DNA from: Avena insularis
Taxonomy: Eukaryota > Streptophyta > Magnoliopsida > Poales > Poaceae
NCBI GenBank assembly: GCA_023614405.1
Contig: JAJUPC010000041.1
Coordinates: 248,001-312,000 of the forward strand
Reading direction: 5' to 3'
DNA length: 64,000 bases
Shown piece after piece: positions 1-10,709 of the stretch. The translations under genes and the position numbers were made by a program. The notes under the pieces are model-generated. The model did no database searches, was not told the DNA's origin, and was given only the letters and a program-made list of their open reading frames with translations. Each line of letters begins with the position of its first letter. Positions within the stretch are counted from its first letter, which is position 1.

Positions 1-1
1 A

Positions 2-1543
2 TAAGTTCCGCCTCGAGCCGGATACGGCGCATGAGCTTTCACTCTACCACCAACGCCGCATCAGGACCCGCCTGAAGTCCAGCATCCAAGGCCGCACCTT
101 GAAATTCAACAACGATAATGACCCCACCCGCACGGACGAGCATGAGTTCAAGCCTTCTGGCGGCAGCAACCGCCCACCACCTGGGGCACCTACGACTGGA
201 GCTCCACCGCCACCTCTGGGACGCACACCTCCTCCGAATCAGCCCTAGATCATCATCTCGCCACAAGCCCGTGACGCCAACAGGCTCCCGCTGTACTCCA
301 TGCCGATGGACAATGTCATCACGGGGCATGCCACAGTCACCAATCTCAACATCTAGGGAGAAGGTGTGCTGCAGATCCAATATGCCCAGGCCCTACTCAC
401 CAGGGCTGTCGAGCAGCAATCCACAGGAGTCGACCCACAGGGATAGATGTACTCTAGCTCATCGGGGAGCAGGGCGGCCTCAAGCGGCCGCCCAATGGTC
501 ACCAACACCCTGAACTGCCCACGCCCGAGCCCCTACAGCTGCAACCATGGGCCGCGAATCCTGCACTCTCCACCAATGAGCTGTGACCCGCGATCAACAC
601 GGTTGCTGCTAATGGCCAACAGATCGATGCACGGACCCACATCATCAACAACCAGGCCTGGCGAGCTCGCCAGCCACACGATCTGAGGCACACCCTCAGC
701 AACCACAGCGAGATGGAGCCAAGAGGCTCACTCAGCCGAGTCGTCCTGCAGTGCTTCAGACCAATGATCCGAGGCGAAAAGTACGTGACGAACTTCAAGG
801 CGCCGAAGGAAATTGAAAAGTACGACCCAACGTATGACCCAGCGGTGTGGCTCAACACATACCTCATGGCGATGGGAATCGCCGGCCATACCGACCTGCT
901 CGCCGCTCGCTACCTCCCCCTGATGATGGAGGTAGCGACCTGGCAATGGATCAACACACTCCCCGTGGACAACATCGACTCATGGGAGGACATGCGAGAG
1001 GCCTTCGTCAGGCACTTCGAGGGTTCCTACACCCGCGCCACCACCATCGAGGAGCCGCTGCATCCAGGGACAACGCGAGTCGACCTACCACTGGGTCCAG
1101 CAGTGGCAAGAAATGTGGATCAACGCCTCTAGCATCCACCTAGACACGGCGATCCTGTACTTGAAGAACATGTGCCGGTACGAATCTTTGGTCACAAAGA
1201 TCAAGAGGGTCTACTAGACGCTCGACAACATCCCCGACCTCCTTGAGATCACCAAGCGCTACGTGGAGGAGGACCCCAACCAAGACTCCAACGACGAGTC
1301 GGGCAAAGACGCCGCACCAACAGCAATGACAACGGGTGACAGTGCGACATGCGCTACAGCAATACTCGCCTCACCTACAAGCGTTGTGGTGATAGGCGTG
1401 TCTACTTAATTGCCAATGCTATCTACGGGCAACGCGACTCGAAGAACTTCTGCCGTGATGGAGGAAACTATCGCGACAGTAGAAACTACCGTCCCAACAA
1501 CATGGCGAGGCTGAAATTCGACCCTGCCGCCCTACTCAACTAG
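2..1543 (+). pseudogene. Gag pseudogene of gypsy-0
   Basis: The open frame entering from the left edge reads as a Gag N-terminal region with a proline-rich stretch, then a helical part (LLTRAVEQQ near position 390). The best conserved block is at 713-1132, with FKAPKEIEKYDPTYDP, WLNTYLMAMG and WEDMREAFVRHF, which is the pattern of the Retrotrans_gag domain. Gag would form the virus-like particle. Several in-frame stops (for example near 250, 355, 445 and 1130) and frame changes show that it is dead. The last stretch, up to 1543, is rich in Arg and Asn, as expected for the nucleocapsid end, but I see no clean CCHC knuckle. Confidence 0.7.
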
Positions 1544-1559
1544 CCCTGTGTCTACCGTA

Positions 1560-2510
1560 CTAGGGAGGTGAAGCCCGCCACTCACACCACCACCAACTAC
1601 CACTCTCTGAAGGAGATCGAGAAGGCGAGGTAGGCAAGAGAGGACCCCAACAACAACCCACCAAGGGACAACAACAACCCTGGCGGGTTCGGCAACACCG
1701 TCAGCTTGCTACATATGTTCACCGGGATCGGCACTAAACGCGAGAAGAAGGTACTCGCTCGTGCGGTCGCCGTCAATGCGGTGACCTGGGTCAACATTCC
1801 CCTTTTCCTCATCTGGTCTAAGAAAAGCATAACCTAGATTCTCCAAGACCATGTGCCCAGGATCGAATATCTAGGGAGAGTCGCCCTGGTGGTCAGGCCC
1901 AAAGTGGCTGACTAGTGGATACCGAAGATGCTGATGGACTACAAAAGCTCCATCAATATCCTTTACTTGGACACCTTCAAGAGGCTATACCTCTCGGAGT
2001 CGATGATCGAGTCGACCCTCACCACCTTCCACGACATCATCCTCGATCGGAAGGCATACACGATTGGCAAAGTGATGCTGCCAGTCACCTTCGGCACACC
2101 AGCAAACTTCTACACCGAGTAGATCGTCTTCGAGCTGGTGAACTTCCGTAGCCCCCACCAATGTGTCCTAGGGCGCCAGGCGTTCGCCGAATTCATGGAA
2201 ACACCACACTACTCCTACAACATGATGAAGCTCCCCAGGCAAAGCGGAATCATCACCATCCATAGCGACCCCGACATGGCTGTGGAGTGCGAGGATAAAG
2301 GAGTTGAGCTCGCCGAGGCCATCATCGCTGCGGAAACCAACCACGCGGATGAGCATGCGAAATACGCGAGCACCATCGACAAGGATGACCCCACGATTCT
2401 GAAGAAGCCCACCTCGTAAAACTCCCAGGGAACAGCATTCGAGCCCTCTACGCACACCCGAATCGTCGAGCTTGTCCCGGGCGACTCGAGCTAGAAGGTC
2501 ACCATCAGGA
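1560..2510 (+). pseudogene. Protease-region pseudogene of gypsy-0
   Basis: The frame at 1928-2122 continues at 2138-2419 after a stop. It contains FGTPANF, VLGRQAFAEF, PHYSYNMMKLP and DPDMAVECEDK, the same order seen in gypsy-3 at 45539-45972. This is the C-terminal part of the aspartic protease and the linker to reverse transcriptase. Stops at about 1837, 1914, 2120 and 2417 interrupt it. A clean D-S/T-G active site was not found, so the catalytic half is either lost or too decayed to recognise. Confidence 0.65.
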
Positions 2511-2519
2511 CCAAAATGA

Positions 2520-3437
2520 GCCTCGCATAGGAAAGCGTGCTCATCAAGTTCCTGCATGAGAATCCTGACATCTTCACATGGAAACCATCTGACATGCCTA
2601 GTGTCCCGAGGGAACTCACTGAGCACAAACTCAACACCAACCCCAAAGTGGGACCGGTGAAGCAGTCGCTCTGGCCCTTCAATGAAGAGTGCCACCGAGC
2701 AATAACTAATGAAGTGCAGCGTCTACTCGCTAAAGGCTTCATCCGGCCAATCAGGTACTCCAAGTGGCTGGCAAACCCTGTCCTGGTTCTGAAGAATAAG
2801 AACACTTGGAGAATGTTCATTGACTACACCAACCTGAACAGCGCCTGACCGAAGGAGGAGTTGTCCCTTCGCCGCATCGACCAGATCATCGACTTGAATG
2901 CGGGCTCGGAGTCGCTGTGCTTCCTTGATGCATACTCTGGTTACAACTAGATCAAGAGGGTCGTCGAGGATGTGGAGAAAACAGCGTTCATCACACCATT
3001 CGGCGCCTTCTGCTACACTGCTATGACGTTCGGCCTCAAGAATACTGGCGTGAGCTACCAACGGTGCATGCATGAGTGCTTTGCGAGCCAAATGTCCACA
3101 ACATCCACGTCTACATCGACGACGTGGTGGTCAAGTCAACTCGCCAGAGCAACCTATTCGCTGACCTGGCTGAAACTTTCACAAATCTACGAAAGTACAA
3201 GATCAAGCTCAACCCCTGGAACTGCACCTTCGGCGTACCCACCAGACAACTCCTGGGGTACGTAGTCTACAAGTGAGGCATTGAAGCAAACCCCATCAAG
3301 ATCGACACCATAGCGCAACTTGGAAGACCCGAGTGCCTCCGCGACGTCTAGAAGCTATTTTGGCGAGTCGCGGCTATCAGTCACTTCATCCCCTGGCTCG
3401 GTGAGAAGGCAATGCCCCTCTACCACTTTATTAATAG
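2520..3437 (+). pseudogene. Reverse transcriptase pseudogene of gypsy-0
   Basis: Typical gypsy RT motifs follow in order: SKWLANPVLVLKNKNTWRMF and DYTNLNSA at 2757-2846, FLDAYSGYN at about 2920-2950, FCYTAMTFGLKN at 3007-3045, and the catalytic box YIDD at 3112-3123 with both aspartates intact. LLGYVVYK and GEKAMPLY follow further on. Frames switch near 3090, and stops occur at about 2846, 2948, 3274 and 3349, so no enzyme can be made. The copy breaks off at about 3437, before RNase H. Confidence 0.8.
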
Positions 3438-3625
3438 CTCACATAGTCATCAACGTCACCTTCTTCGCAGTTGACTAGGAGAACGTCCTAGCTCACATAG
3501 TCATCAACGTCACCTTCTTCATGATATCGGACCAAGTTAATAGCCAGGGACAATGCCAGTGAGTACTTCAAATGTACTCGCAAACCACCTTAAGATAATA
3601 ATAATAATAATAGGATATGCGGTAT
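3438..3625. repeat. Scrap of old LARD-type LTR with short duplication and ATA microsatellite
   Basis: A segment of about 32 bp (starting agctcacatagtcatcaac) occurs twice, at about 3436 and 3489. The phrase gtgagtacttcaaatgtac near 3563 looks like part of a Triticeae LARD-type LTR. An (ATA)n run covers 3596-3612. The last five bases, GGTAT (3621-3625), are the left target duplication of the LARD. If that element is removed, this scrap joins the LTR-like sequence at 31715-33828. Confidence 0.5.
3621..3625. repeat. Target site duplication GGTAT (left copy) of the LARD
   Basis: GGTAT directly precedes the start of the homology between the two long LTRs. The same five bases follow the other LTR at 31715-31719. 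A 5-bp duplication is normal for gypsy-type integration. The LTR start here reads GGCTG rather than TG, so one base may have been lost, or the duplication may be only GGTA with the LTR starting TGGCTG. Confidence 0.6.
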
Positions 3626-4663
3626 GGCTGTGGTAATAGGAGGGCTCCAAGAGAGGTTCTTTTCTCAAATAGTTTATCTTCTAAAATAGCATCCACATAT
3701 GTTTGTTGAAAACTTTTGTAAAACATTTTGAAAACCTTTTTGAGAAGTTTTGGAAAACATTAGTATCCGGTCACCCATTTGTTCCTCCTTCCGGTCATCC
3801 CATGACCAAAGAATTTCCTTCCTTTCCGAACATCCCATGGTCAAAACCTTTCCAAAGCCTTTGCTTTTCTGAAACCCTTCTTGAAATAAAACCCAACACC
3901 GCTCTATAGCAACTGTCCCAACCGTCCATGTCCGCAGACACGGCTATTTGAATAGATTTACGCACTGCAAAGGATGTACACTTTGCCCACACCATCCAAG
4001 TACTTTTCCCTGATCCCCTATAGATCGTGGGTCGAGTAACCGGTCAAGACCTTCGGAACACCCACTCCAGTATAAGCACCTACCCTATTAGTTGTTCCCC
4101 TCAACACCGGGACGTCGGGTACCGTGGACCAACCGGAGTGCCTTTTTCACTACACAAAGTGTGCACTTTCAATGAGAGGCTCATACTAACACATGGAGGC
4201 CCGCCGACCATTTGTTTCTTCTCCAGATCGATGCTTCACATGGACCCTTATAGGAGAAGACCCATCCTCTAGAGATCGAAATCTGCTATAGTCGTTGCGA
4301 GGCAACTCATACCAGAGTAAACAAACTTCTAGTCTAGCTCCCGCCCATCTAGGAGTAATGTGGTTGCATAGGTTAATTGTTCTGGCAAAACTGCAAAGAA
4401 CGGGGTGCATTTTCGTAAACCTTTTTCCTCCATCTTTCCGTCAGTATTTTGTAAAACAAAACCTTTTTCCTTTCTCAAACTTCTCTTGGTAGGTCAAACC
4501 TCACCAAGATTTTATCATAAAACATTTTGTAAGACTTTTCCGGGGTCTTCCCATCCTATAGCTTTGCTTCGGCTAAATCAGGGTCTCCATCATAATAGGG
4601 ACAAGTAGGTGCCACCAAGGGGGTTGTACTTAGTAGTACAAATGTATAATGGTTTGGAGGATC
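3626..4663 (-). repeat. LARD 3' LTR, distal (R/U5) segment before gypsy-1
   Basis: This stretch matches 26008 to about 27100 along its length, for example the shared gctccaagagagg start, the repeated ccatcccatgacc phrases, caccgggacgt and the end gtttggaggatc. The short ORFs in it are not shared between the two copies, so it is noncoding. It breaks at GGATC, where gypsy-1 is inserted. Confidence 0.8.
4659..4663. repeat. Target site duplication GGATC (left) of gypsy-1
   Basis: GGATC precedes the TG of the left gypsy-1 LTR and is repeated at 13256-13260 after the right LTR. The undisturbed site is visible in the sister LARD LTR at 27096-27100, as a single GGATC in the same context. Confidence 0.95.
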
Positions 4664-6089
4664 TGATGAGTACATATTTGCATGATGTTTTATATTAATA
4701 TTTTGCATTGTAGATGTAGGATCTTGGTATTTTACTACGCTCGTACGCATATTTTATGTCTATTTTTCTAGGATCAGGACAAATGATGGATACAATGGAC
4801 AAAATTCTTGGAGCAGTTGTACTAAGGAGAGAAACAGTCAAAAACAACGTAAATCGCTTATTTGGGAAATATTAATAATACTAGAAGAAAACCCGAAGCG
4901 AACAAGGCGAACAGACGGTTTAACGACCAACTATACGGTGGGAATAAATTTTCTGGCCGTATATTTCCTACCGTATAGTTGGTGCCGCCACCGCCTCCTC
5001 AAATAGTTTCACCCCCTGCAACTGGACTAGAGAGACGACATACAGAACAACTGGAAATCACCAAAACCTCACCTCTGGAAGGCATCTGAAGGGGAACTCG
5101 TCCACCAAGGATCCATCTTCGCCCTACACAGATCCGAGAGGCTAAGGCGTCGATCTTCATCATCAACCGCTGCATCACCACCATCTCCAATCCATCACAT
5201 CTACATCTTGTTGTGATTTTCGTACTTGTTTTGAATTTATACAAGTACTATTCATCTATGGTAGATTCCATTGTTATTGCCATGATGTTAATTGCCTCCA
5301 TGTCTGAGTAGATCTTTAGTTCTTCGGCAGATGGAGAAACCCTAGTCTGAGATTGAATTCAGATAAACTTTCTTAGGATATTCATCGCTGTGACCATGTG
5401 TTAGATTGTATTCATCTTGATGTTGGGAGAAGTCGACCTCTCTATATTTGCCTCTTATGGGGACTTGATGGAGGGAACTACTTGTTGCTAGACGAAGGTG
5501 TGTTAGCACTTACAGTGACTATAAATCTGTTGGCACTCCTTACGTATCAACTTGGGAACCGAGGAAACTCAGGGAACACTATCCATGCCATGGGATATGT
5601 CCTACGGGATTAAGTCCCTTAATAGCGCAGTCATTCGATTGATGTCAATTGCTGACTGCTGTGGGTATGAGGATGATGTGAGCAGTGGTTTCTACCTATT
5701 TGTCCAAATACGGAGTTCCTCCCGCACATACATAGTTGAGAATGTTCATGATAATAATCTTTACCTTAGCTCTTTATAATGCTAGTGATGTATCCGCTAC
5801 TCCCTGAGAACGCCTTTTCCCTATTGCAGTTCCAATCTCTCTTACATACACGATACTTATTTTTTTGTGTTTAGTTGTTTTACTTTACATATTGTTGCTC
5901 TTATACCAAAAACCCAAAACACCTTTTTACGCAATACTCGCATTTGATCTTGTCACTTTGAACTTTATTTAGCATTTCTATGGTAGTATTTAATTCAATA
6001 GTTATTAGACATCAGTCTCCTACTCCCTGTGGGATCGATATCTTTACTTTGAAACTAGCTACAAACAATATGTGCACTTGCAGTTATCA
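4664..6089 (+). repeat. gypsy-1 5' LTR
   Basis: It starts TGATGAGTAC and ends AGTTATCA, and is matched by 11828-13255. It contains an inverted pair of the motif ACTATACGG/CCGTATAGT at about 4930-4983. The ORFs inside (4999-5244, 5398-5613, 5552-5779) appear in both LTRs only because the LTRs are copies, and they are not credible genes. Confidence 0.95.
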
Positions 6090-6099
6090 AGCTATTTTC

Positions 6100-6117
6100 T
6101 AGCGCCGTTGCCGGGGA
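6100..6117 (+). other. Primer binding site (tRNA-Asp type) of gypsy-1
   Basis: TAGCGCCGTTGCCGGGGA lies 10 bases after the LTR end. It matches the TGGCGCCGTTGCCGGGGA site that Athila-type elements use to prime minus-strand synthesis, with one change at the second base. Confidence 0.9.
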
Positions 6118-6200
6118 GCTAAGCGTTGTAGGTATTTTAGTTTTTGCTTATTTATTTTTGTCTTGCTAAGTTCTGTTTTGAGTTACAGGTTTCCACCAAC

Positions 6201-6812
6201 ATGATGGAGTTTGAGCATATGATTAGTGCTAACCCACTCAGCCACTTTGGGAAGCCCTATGATAGTAATAAAAGAGACAACTCCAACAAGAAGACAAGAG
6301 GGTTTGAAATAAATCCTCCATTACTTGGTATTCTACACAAGAAGCAATTTACTGGGGATGAAGAAGATCCTGATCCATATGAGCATATTGCATGTTTCAA
6401 AGATACATGTGGCACTTTTCAATTGACGAGATATATCACCAATGAGGTAAGGGTTAAACTTTTTAGTCAGACTTTGACTAGTTCGGCTATCTCTTGGGAT
6501 AATTTAGCCTGTGAATTTCTAGCAAAACATTACCCATTGTCAAAATCTTTTGGAATCAGGCGTCTTATAATGACTTGGAGGAACCGTCCTAATGAAGGAC
6601 TAGTAAGAGCTTATATGAGATTTAAAGATTTACTTAATCTATGTCCTCATCATGATTTTCCTGAATGGTATTTATTGCATATCTTTTATGGCGGTCTAAT
6701 TGAACCTAATAAAATTGAACTAGACTCTTTCGCGGAAGGAGCCTTTATGAATCTTCCTATAACTAAAACTTGGGATTTACTTAATAGAATTCACGATCAT
6801 AGAGTTTCATGA
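6201..6812 (+). pseudogene. gypsy-1 Gag (capsid part)
   Basis: The ATG at 6201 starts MMEFEHMI and gives about 203 residues. The Retrotrans_gag pattern covers residues 55-190: DPDPYEHIACFKDTC, a run of hydrophobic helices, AISWDNLACEFLAKHYP and PNEGLVRAYMRFKDLL. It would build the capsid shell. The stop at 6810 falls where related Athila proteins continue; sequence like the rest of Gag and the Gag-Pol spacer runs on to about 7290 in a shifted frame (HGCIHDYN, EYEQVEAVHERKEE). I therefore treat it as a truncated pseudogene. I chose the start over the upstream in-frame ATG at 6144 because that one lies close to the primer site. Confidence 0.8.
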
Positions 6813-7294
6813 AATTTTGGTCTAGGAAGCGAAGGAGGTAGAAATAGATCATGGTTGTATTCATGACTACAATAAAAAGGGCCATGTTAAAGAACTATCT
6901 AAAGAACTTTATTTATATTTAGATCTTGTGTTGCAAGTTGTTAAAGATTTTACAGAACACATCAAAGCTCCAAAAGAGGGTTTGGTCAAGTATGATCCAC
7001 CACCTGAACCTGAAAATAAGAAATAAGTTAAAGCATCAGTGGCCTCCCTAGAACCAACATATGAGGTACCTTTCCCTAACACTACACAAAAGCAGATTTA
7101 TGAATATGAACAGGTCGAAGCAGTACATGAGAGGAAGGAAGAGGGAATTATGCTATAAGTTGTAGAACATCTAGAAGAAACCAAAGATGAAGAGGTAACC
7201 AAGGAAGAATTTATGGCTATGTATGCGCATTGTAACATAGTTGAACTTGATAAAGAGACTTCCGTATTGGTTGAAGGTAAGACAAAGGTAAAAG

Positions 7295-7798
7295 ATGTGG
7301 GCAAGCCAATTCTTCCCTGCATATTTAAAGAAACCTCACATCATTTGTTTATGTGATCTTGGCACCAAAGTTAATGTTATATCCTATGATTTCTATTTAG
7401 AAATAAAAGAAGAAATAGAACCGACTACAATTGAAAATACTGATATGACAATCATGTTAGCCAATAAAACTATTAGAATCCCAATGAGAGTAGTTGAAGA
7501 TGCAATTGTCACAATTGGCAATAAAAACTTTCCTATAGATTTTGTAGTTATTGATATGCTAGTTGACACTCTTTGCACTATAATATTTGGAAAAAACGTT
7601 TTGAGTGATGTAGGTGCCAATGTTGATTTCAAAAAGGAGTCTGTGTCTCTTAAGCTTGGGAAGGCGGAAAAATATTCCACTTTTCCAAATTTAAAGACAG
7701 GCCTCCACAAATACAAGAAGAAGAGCAAGGGAAAACTATTGAGGAAATGGCAGCTCTCTTCTTTAGTGATAAAAAAGAAGAAACAAACAAAGACTTAA
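7295..7798 (+). pseudogene. gypsy-1 protease domain
   Basis: An open frame of 167 residues covers a retropepsin-like fold. It has the motif CDLGTKVNVI near residue 20 (the family norm is D-x-G, so the catalytic Asp and Gly are kept), then the flap region (LANKTIRIPMRVV), then IIFGKNVLSDVGANVDF near the end, which is the conserved second half. It would cleave the Gag-Pol polyprotein. It has no start of its own because it is part of Gag-Pol; stops before and after it break the polyprotein. The homologous part of gypsy-2 lies at 25620-26007 on the other strand. Confidence 0.8.
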
Positions 7799-8044
7799 AT
7801 TATGAAAAAATTGTTATGGAGGACAAGTCCCTAGAAGAACTATAAGATGAATTTGATTCACTTCCCATTATGAGGCCTCCAACTAATGAGGATTTTGAAG
7901 AGCCAGAAAAGAGAGGGGATGAGGAATTACCACCCCCTGAATTGAAGACTCTACCAGATAATCTTAAATACAGATTTTTTAGATGATACAAATAAATTTC
8001 CTATTATTATTAGTGCTAAACATTTAGGAGAAGAAGAAGAACTC

Positions 8045-9008
8045 ATGAAAATACTTAAGGAGCATCGCAAGGCCTTTGGGTACTCAATGGATGATTTGAA
8101 GGGCATTAGTCCCATGATAACCGTCCATCGAATATTCATGGAGGAAGGTGCTAAACCAATTGCGGAATTTAATAGAAGGATGAAGACCGAGATGAAGAAA
8201 GTGGTAAGAAAGGAAATTGTATGCCTATTGGACGTAGGTATAATCTATCTTGTAAAAGAAAGTGAATGGGTAAGTCTTGTTCATTGTGTCCCTAAGAAGG
8301 GAGGTTTTACTGTTGTTCCTAATGAAAACATTGAATTGATACCTCTAGAACTATTGTTGGACATAGGATGTGTATAGATTTCAGGAAGCTGAATAAAGAA
8401 ACTAGGAAATATCACTATCCTATACCGTTCATAGATCAAACTTTAGAAAAGTTAGCAAACCACACTCATTTTTTCTACTTGGATGGATACTCTGGTTTTT
8501 CTCAAATAACTGTTCATCCTGATGAACAACTTAAAACAAAATTCATTAGTCCTTATGGTTTACATGCTTACCGACGTATGCCTTTTGGTTTATGTAATGC
8601 TCCAGCTACTTTTCAAAGAGTAATGACTGCTATTTTTGCGGATTTTATAGAACTGATAATGGAAGTATTTATGGATGACTTTTCTGTCTATGGAACGTCA
8701 TTTACTAGTTGCTTGGATAATCTCAAAAGAGTTTTGCGGCTTTGTGAATAAACCAATCTTGTTCTTGGGAGAAGTGCCATTTTATGGTCAAAGAAGGTAT
8801 AGTCCTTGGACATAAGGTATCAGGTAAGGGAATTGAGGTGGATAGAGCTAAGGTTGAAGCCATAGAGAGAATGCCACAACCTAGGGATATAAAAGGTATA
8901 AGAAGTTTTCTTGGTCATGTGGGTTTTTATAAAAGGTTCATTAGAAATTTCTCTGGAATATGTAAACCTTTGACTAACCTCCTGCAAAAGGAAGTAAGAT
9001 TATTTTGA
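8045..9008 (+). pseudogene. gypsy-1 reverse transcriptase
   Basis: Three frame pieces (8045-8377, 8368-8751 and 8784-9008) make up one RT domain. Visible motifs are HCVPKKGGFTVV, CIDFRKLNKETRKYHYP, FFYLDGYSGFSQI, YRRMPFGLCNAPATFQR, the catalytic FMDD box at 8668-8679, and GIEVDRAKVEAIERMPQP. The catalytic pair of aspartates is intact. A frame change at about 8360 and a stop at 8749-8751 make it non-functional. It would copy the RNA genome to cDNA inside the particle. Confidence 0.85.
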
Positions 9009-9061
9009 TGATAAATGTCTTATAGCCTTTGATAAACTTAAAAATACTTTATCCCATGCTC

Positions 9062-9408
9062 CTATCATTAAACCACCTATCTGGGATATGACTTTTGACT
9101 TAATATGTGAAGCTAGTGATGATTCTATGGGAGTAACTCTGGGACAACACATAGGTTGCAGATTTAATATTATAGATCATGCTAGTAGAACTCTCAATAG
9201 TGCTCAAAAGAAATATCCTAAGGAAGAGAAGGAACTCTTTGATGTATTTTTCTCTTGCGGTAAATTTCGATCTTATATAGTTTATGCAAAAGTAAGAGTT
9301 CATACGGATCATGATGGTTTAGAAGAACTCCTTAATAGGAAGAACCATAAGGCAAGACTGATCTGTTGGATTCTTTTACCTCAAGAATTTGAGTTACAGA
9401 TCATGTAG
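9062..9408 (+). pseudogene. gypsy-1 RNase H
   Basis: The sequence FDLICEASDDSMGVTLGQ, ASRTLNSAQKKYPKEEKE and KVRVHTDHDGLEELL is the usual gypsy RNase H block after RT. Its catalytic acids can be placed as D in CEASDD, E in KEEKE and D in HTDHDG. It ends at a stop near 9407 (QIM, then TAG). A short tail (ARQDTNVVERNF-like) follows, and then noncoding sequence. No zinc-binding HHCC or DDE integrase is found up to the right LTR. Confidence 0.8.
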
Positions 9409-9711
9409 AGACAAGAAATAAAGATGTTGGATGCAGTGTCCATAATTGCCAAGCAAGACACCAATGTTGTTGAGAGGAACTTTAGTCCTGGTGATTTTTT
9501 GCTTGCAAGAATTATTCAATGAACTAAGGTCAATTCCTCCAAAAGAGAAGAAGTATTTGTTGTTGGAGGAGCTTCTCATCCCTGAATAGGTAAACGGTAA
9601 GTTCAAGGTAAGTGTTCTTACTCCAATAAGTGATTTATTTTCACAGTTTTTGCTCCTAAATATTTTGCCTTTGAATTCCTTGTGTTTTTCTGAAGTTTTT
9701 GGAGGGTTTTA
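9409..9711 (+). other. Decayed end of gypsy-1 pol, no integrase visible
   Basis: About 120 bases after the RNase H stop still translate to a pol-like tail with an in-frame stop. After that the sequence turns AT-rich with no long frame. The integrase that normally follows is absent rather than shifted: I looked for HHCC, TDNG and the GKxER-like E motif in all three plus frames and did not see them. Confidence 0.6.
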
Positions 9712-10145
9712 CCAACTATACGGGCGGAACTATATGGCCAAAGAGAAAGCTCCCGATGTATAGTTGGTAGTTAAACCCTCCATATCTTTTTTGCGTATTT
9801 TTTTCGATGTCTGGATCTATACGATCGCAACTATACGACCGGAGAAAATAATTCTGGCAGTATAGTTGGTCGTTCAACGCTCATGCACTTTCGATTTTTG
9901 ATGTCTGTATCTATACGGTTGCAACTATACAACTAGAGATAAAATTTCGGCCGTATAGTTGGTCGTTAAACTCTCAAACATCTTTGTTCACTTTTTAATT
10001 TTTCTGATTGCCATTAAAAAAATGGTATTGTCGGTTCCAAGTCGGTAACTTAACCGATCTGGACTCGAGATATTTGGAAATATCTGCCTGGAACCAACTA
10101 TATGGCCGGAGCTATACGGGTCACAACCATATAGTTGATCGTTAC
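9712..10145 (+). repeat. Array of ACTATACGG / CCGTATAGT inverted motifs in gypsy-1
   Basis: The motif accaactatacgg and its reverse complement ccgtatagttggt occur again and again, paired every 60 to 110 bases, with variants such as aactatatggcc and aactatacgacc. The same pair is present once in each LTR, at about 4930-4983 and 12089-12146. Each pair could form a stem. The role is unknown; it may be an RNA structure in the 3' part of the genomic transcript. Confidence 0.75.
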
Positions 10146-10253
10146 ACGGCAGGACTCCTCCAAATCTGCGATTTATTTTCCTATTTTGTTAAGATTCTTT
10201 TCTTGGGCATGAATTCGGTGTTTCTCACGAGTTTTACCAACCTCTGACCCCCC

Positions 10254-10261
10254 TTATATAC
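10254..10261 (+). promoter_or_regulatory. Possible TATA box before the extra ORF of gypsy-1
   Basis: TTATATAC stands about 107 bases upstream of the ATG at 10368, after a CCCCCC run and before a pyrimidine-rich stretch, as in plant core promoters. It suggests that the extra ORF may be made from its own transcript. No transcript evidence is available. Confidence 0.4.
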
Positions 10262-10367
10262 TACCATTGTCTCTCGCTCTAATCATAATCTCCAAGGACC
10301 AATCTATCTCTTCTTCATACTCAAAGACACGCAAACCAAGGGACATAAGCCAAGGAGATAAGTTCCT

Positions 10368-10709
10368 ATGGAGATCGGGAGGAATAGCAAGCAAGGCAAG
10401 GAGATAAAGACCATCCCTATGGAGTTCCTCGACACCGACCATGGGTGTCGGAAGAAGGAGTTGAAATCCCTCAAGCGGAAGGTTGAAGAGATGGACAAAG
10501 AGTTGCCAGGGACTCCCAAGAATCTTCGGTTGCTGCGACTTTATCTTGACAAACTTGATGAAGATATTAAGCAGACAACCGAAGCAGGTTTTTCTATGAG
10601 TCTCAAGGCGCTACAAACCCTTCAAGATAACAATGAGTTCATTAAAGAACATGTGAAAGTGCTGGAGAGGAATAATATTTTCAACAAGATACATGTTAAA
10701 GAATTATAA
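10368..10709 (+). CDS. Extra coiled-coil ORF between pol and 3' LTR of gypsy-1
   Basis: This intact 113-residue frame runs from the ATG at 10368 to a stop at 10707-10709. It is rich in Lys, Glu and Leu with heptad-like spacing (KKELKSLKRKVEEMDKEL, then LLRLYLDKLDEDIKQ, then VKVLERNNIFNK), so one or two coiled coils are likely. It has no signal peptide, membrane segment or known motif. A related reading exists at the same place in gypsy-2 (minus strand, 22040-22260, LLRCYQDQMDLKI), which argues for real coding in the family. Athila elements often have an env-like ORF here, but this short protein lacks the membrane features of one. Its function is unknown. Confidence 0.6.
   Translation: MEIGRNSKQGKEIKTIPMEFLDTDHGCRKKELKSLKRKVEEMDKELPGTPKNLRLLRLYLDKLDEDIKQTTEAGFSMSLKALQTLQDNNEFIKEHVKVLERNNIFNKIHVKEL

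Larger units (their letters stand above)
1..3437 (+). mobile_element. Truncated, decayed Ty3/gypsy element (gypsy-0, Tat/RIRE2-like)
   Basis: Gag, protease and reverse transcriptase follow each other in the plus direction, each broken by stops and frame changes. The left end lies outside the window. The right end stops inside the RT/RNase H junction, just after a GEKAMPLY motif, where unrelated LTR-like sequence begins. The protein sequence is close to that of the minus-strand gypsy-3 at 42400-45972 (shared GTPAN, PHY.YNMMKLP and SKWLANPVLVL motifs), so both belong to one Tat-type lineage. No LTR, primer site or integrase is present. Lineage naming is from remembered family features, not a search. 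Confidence 0.85.
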
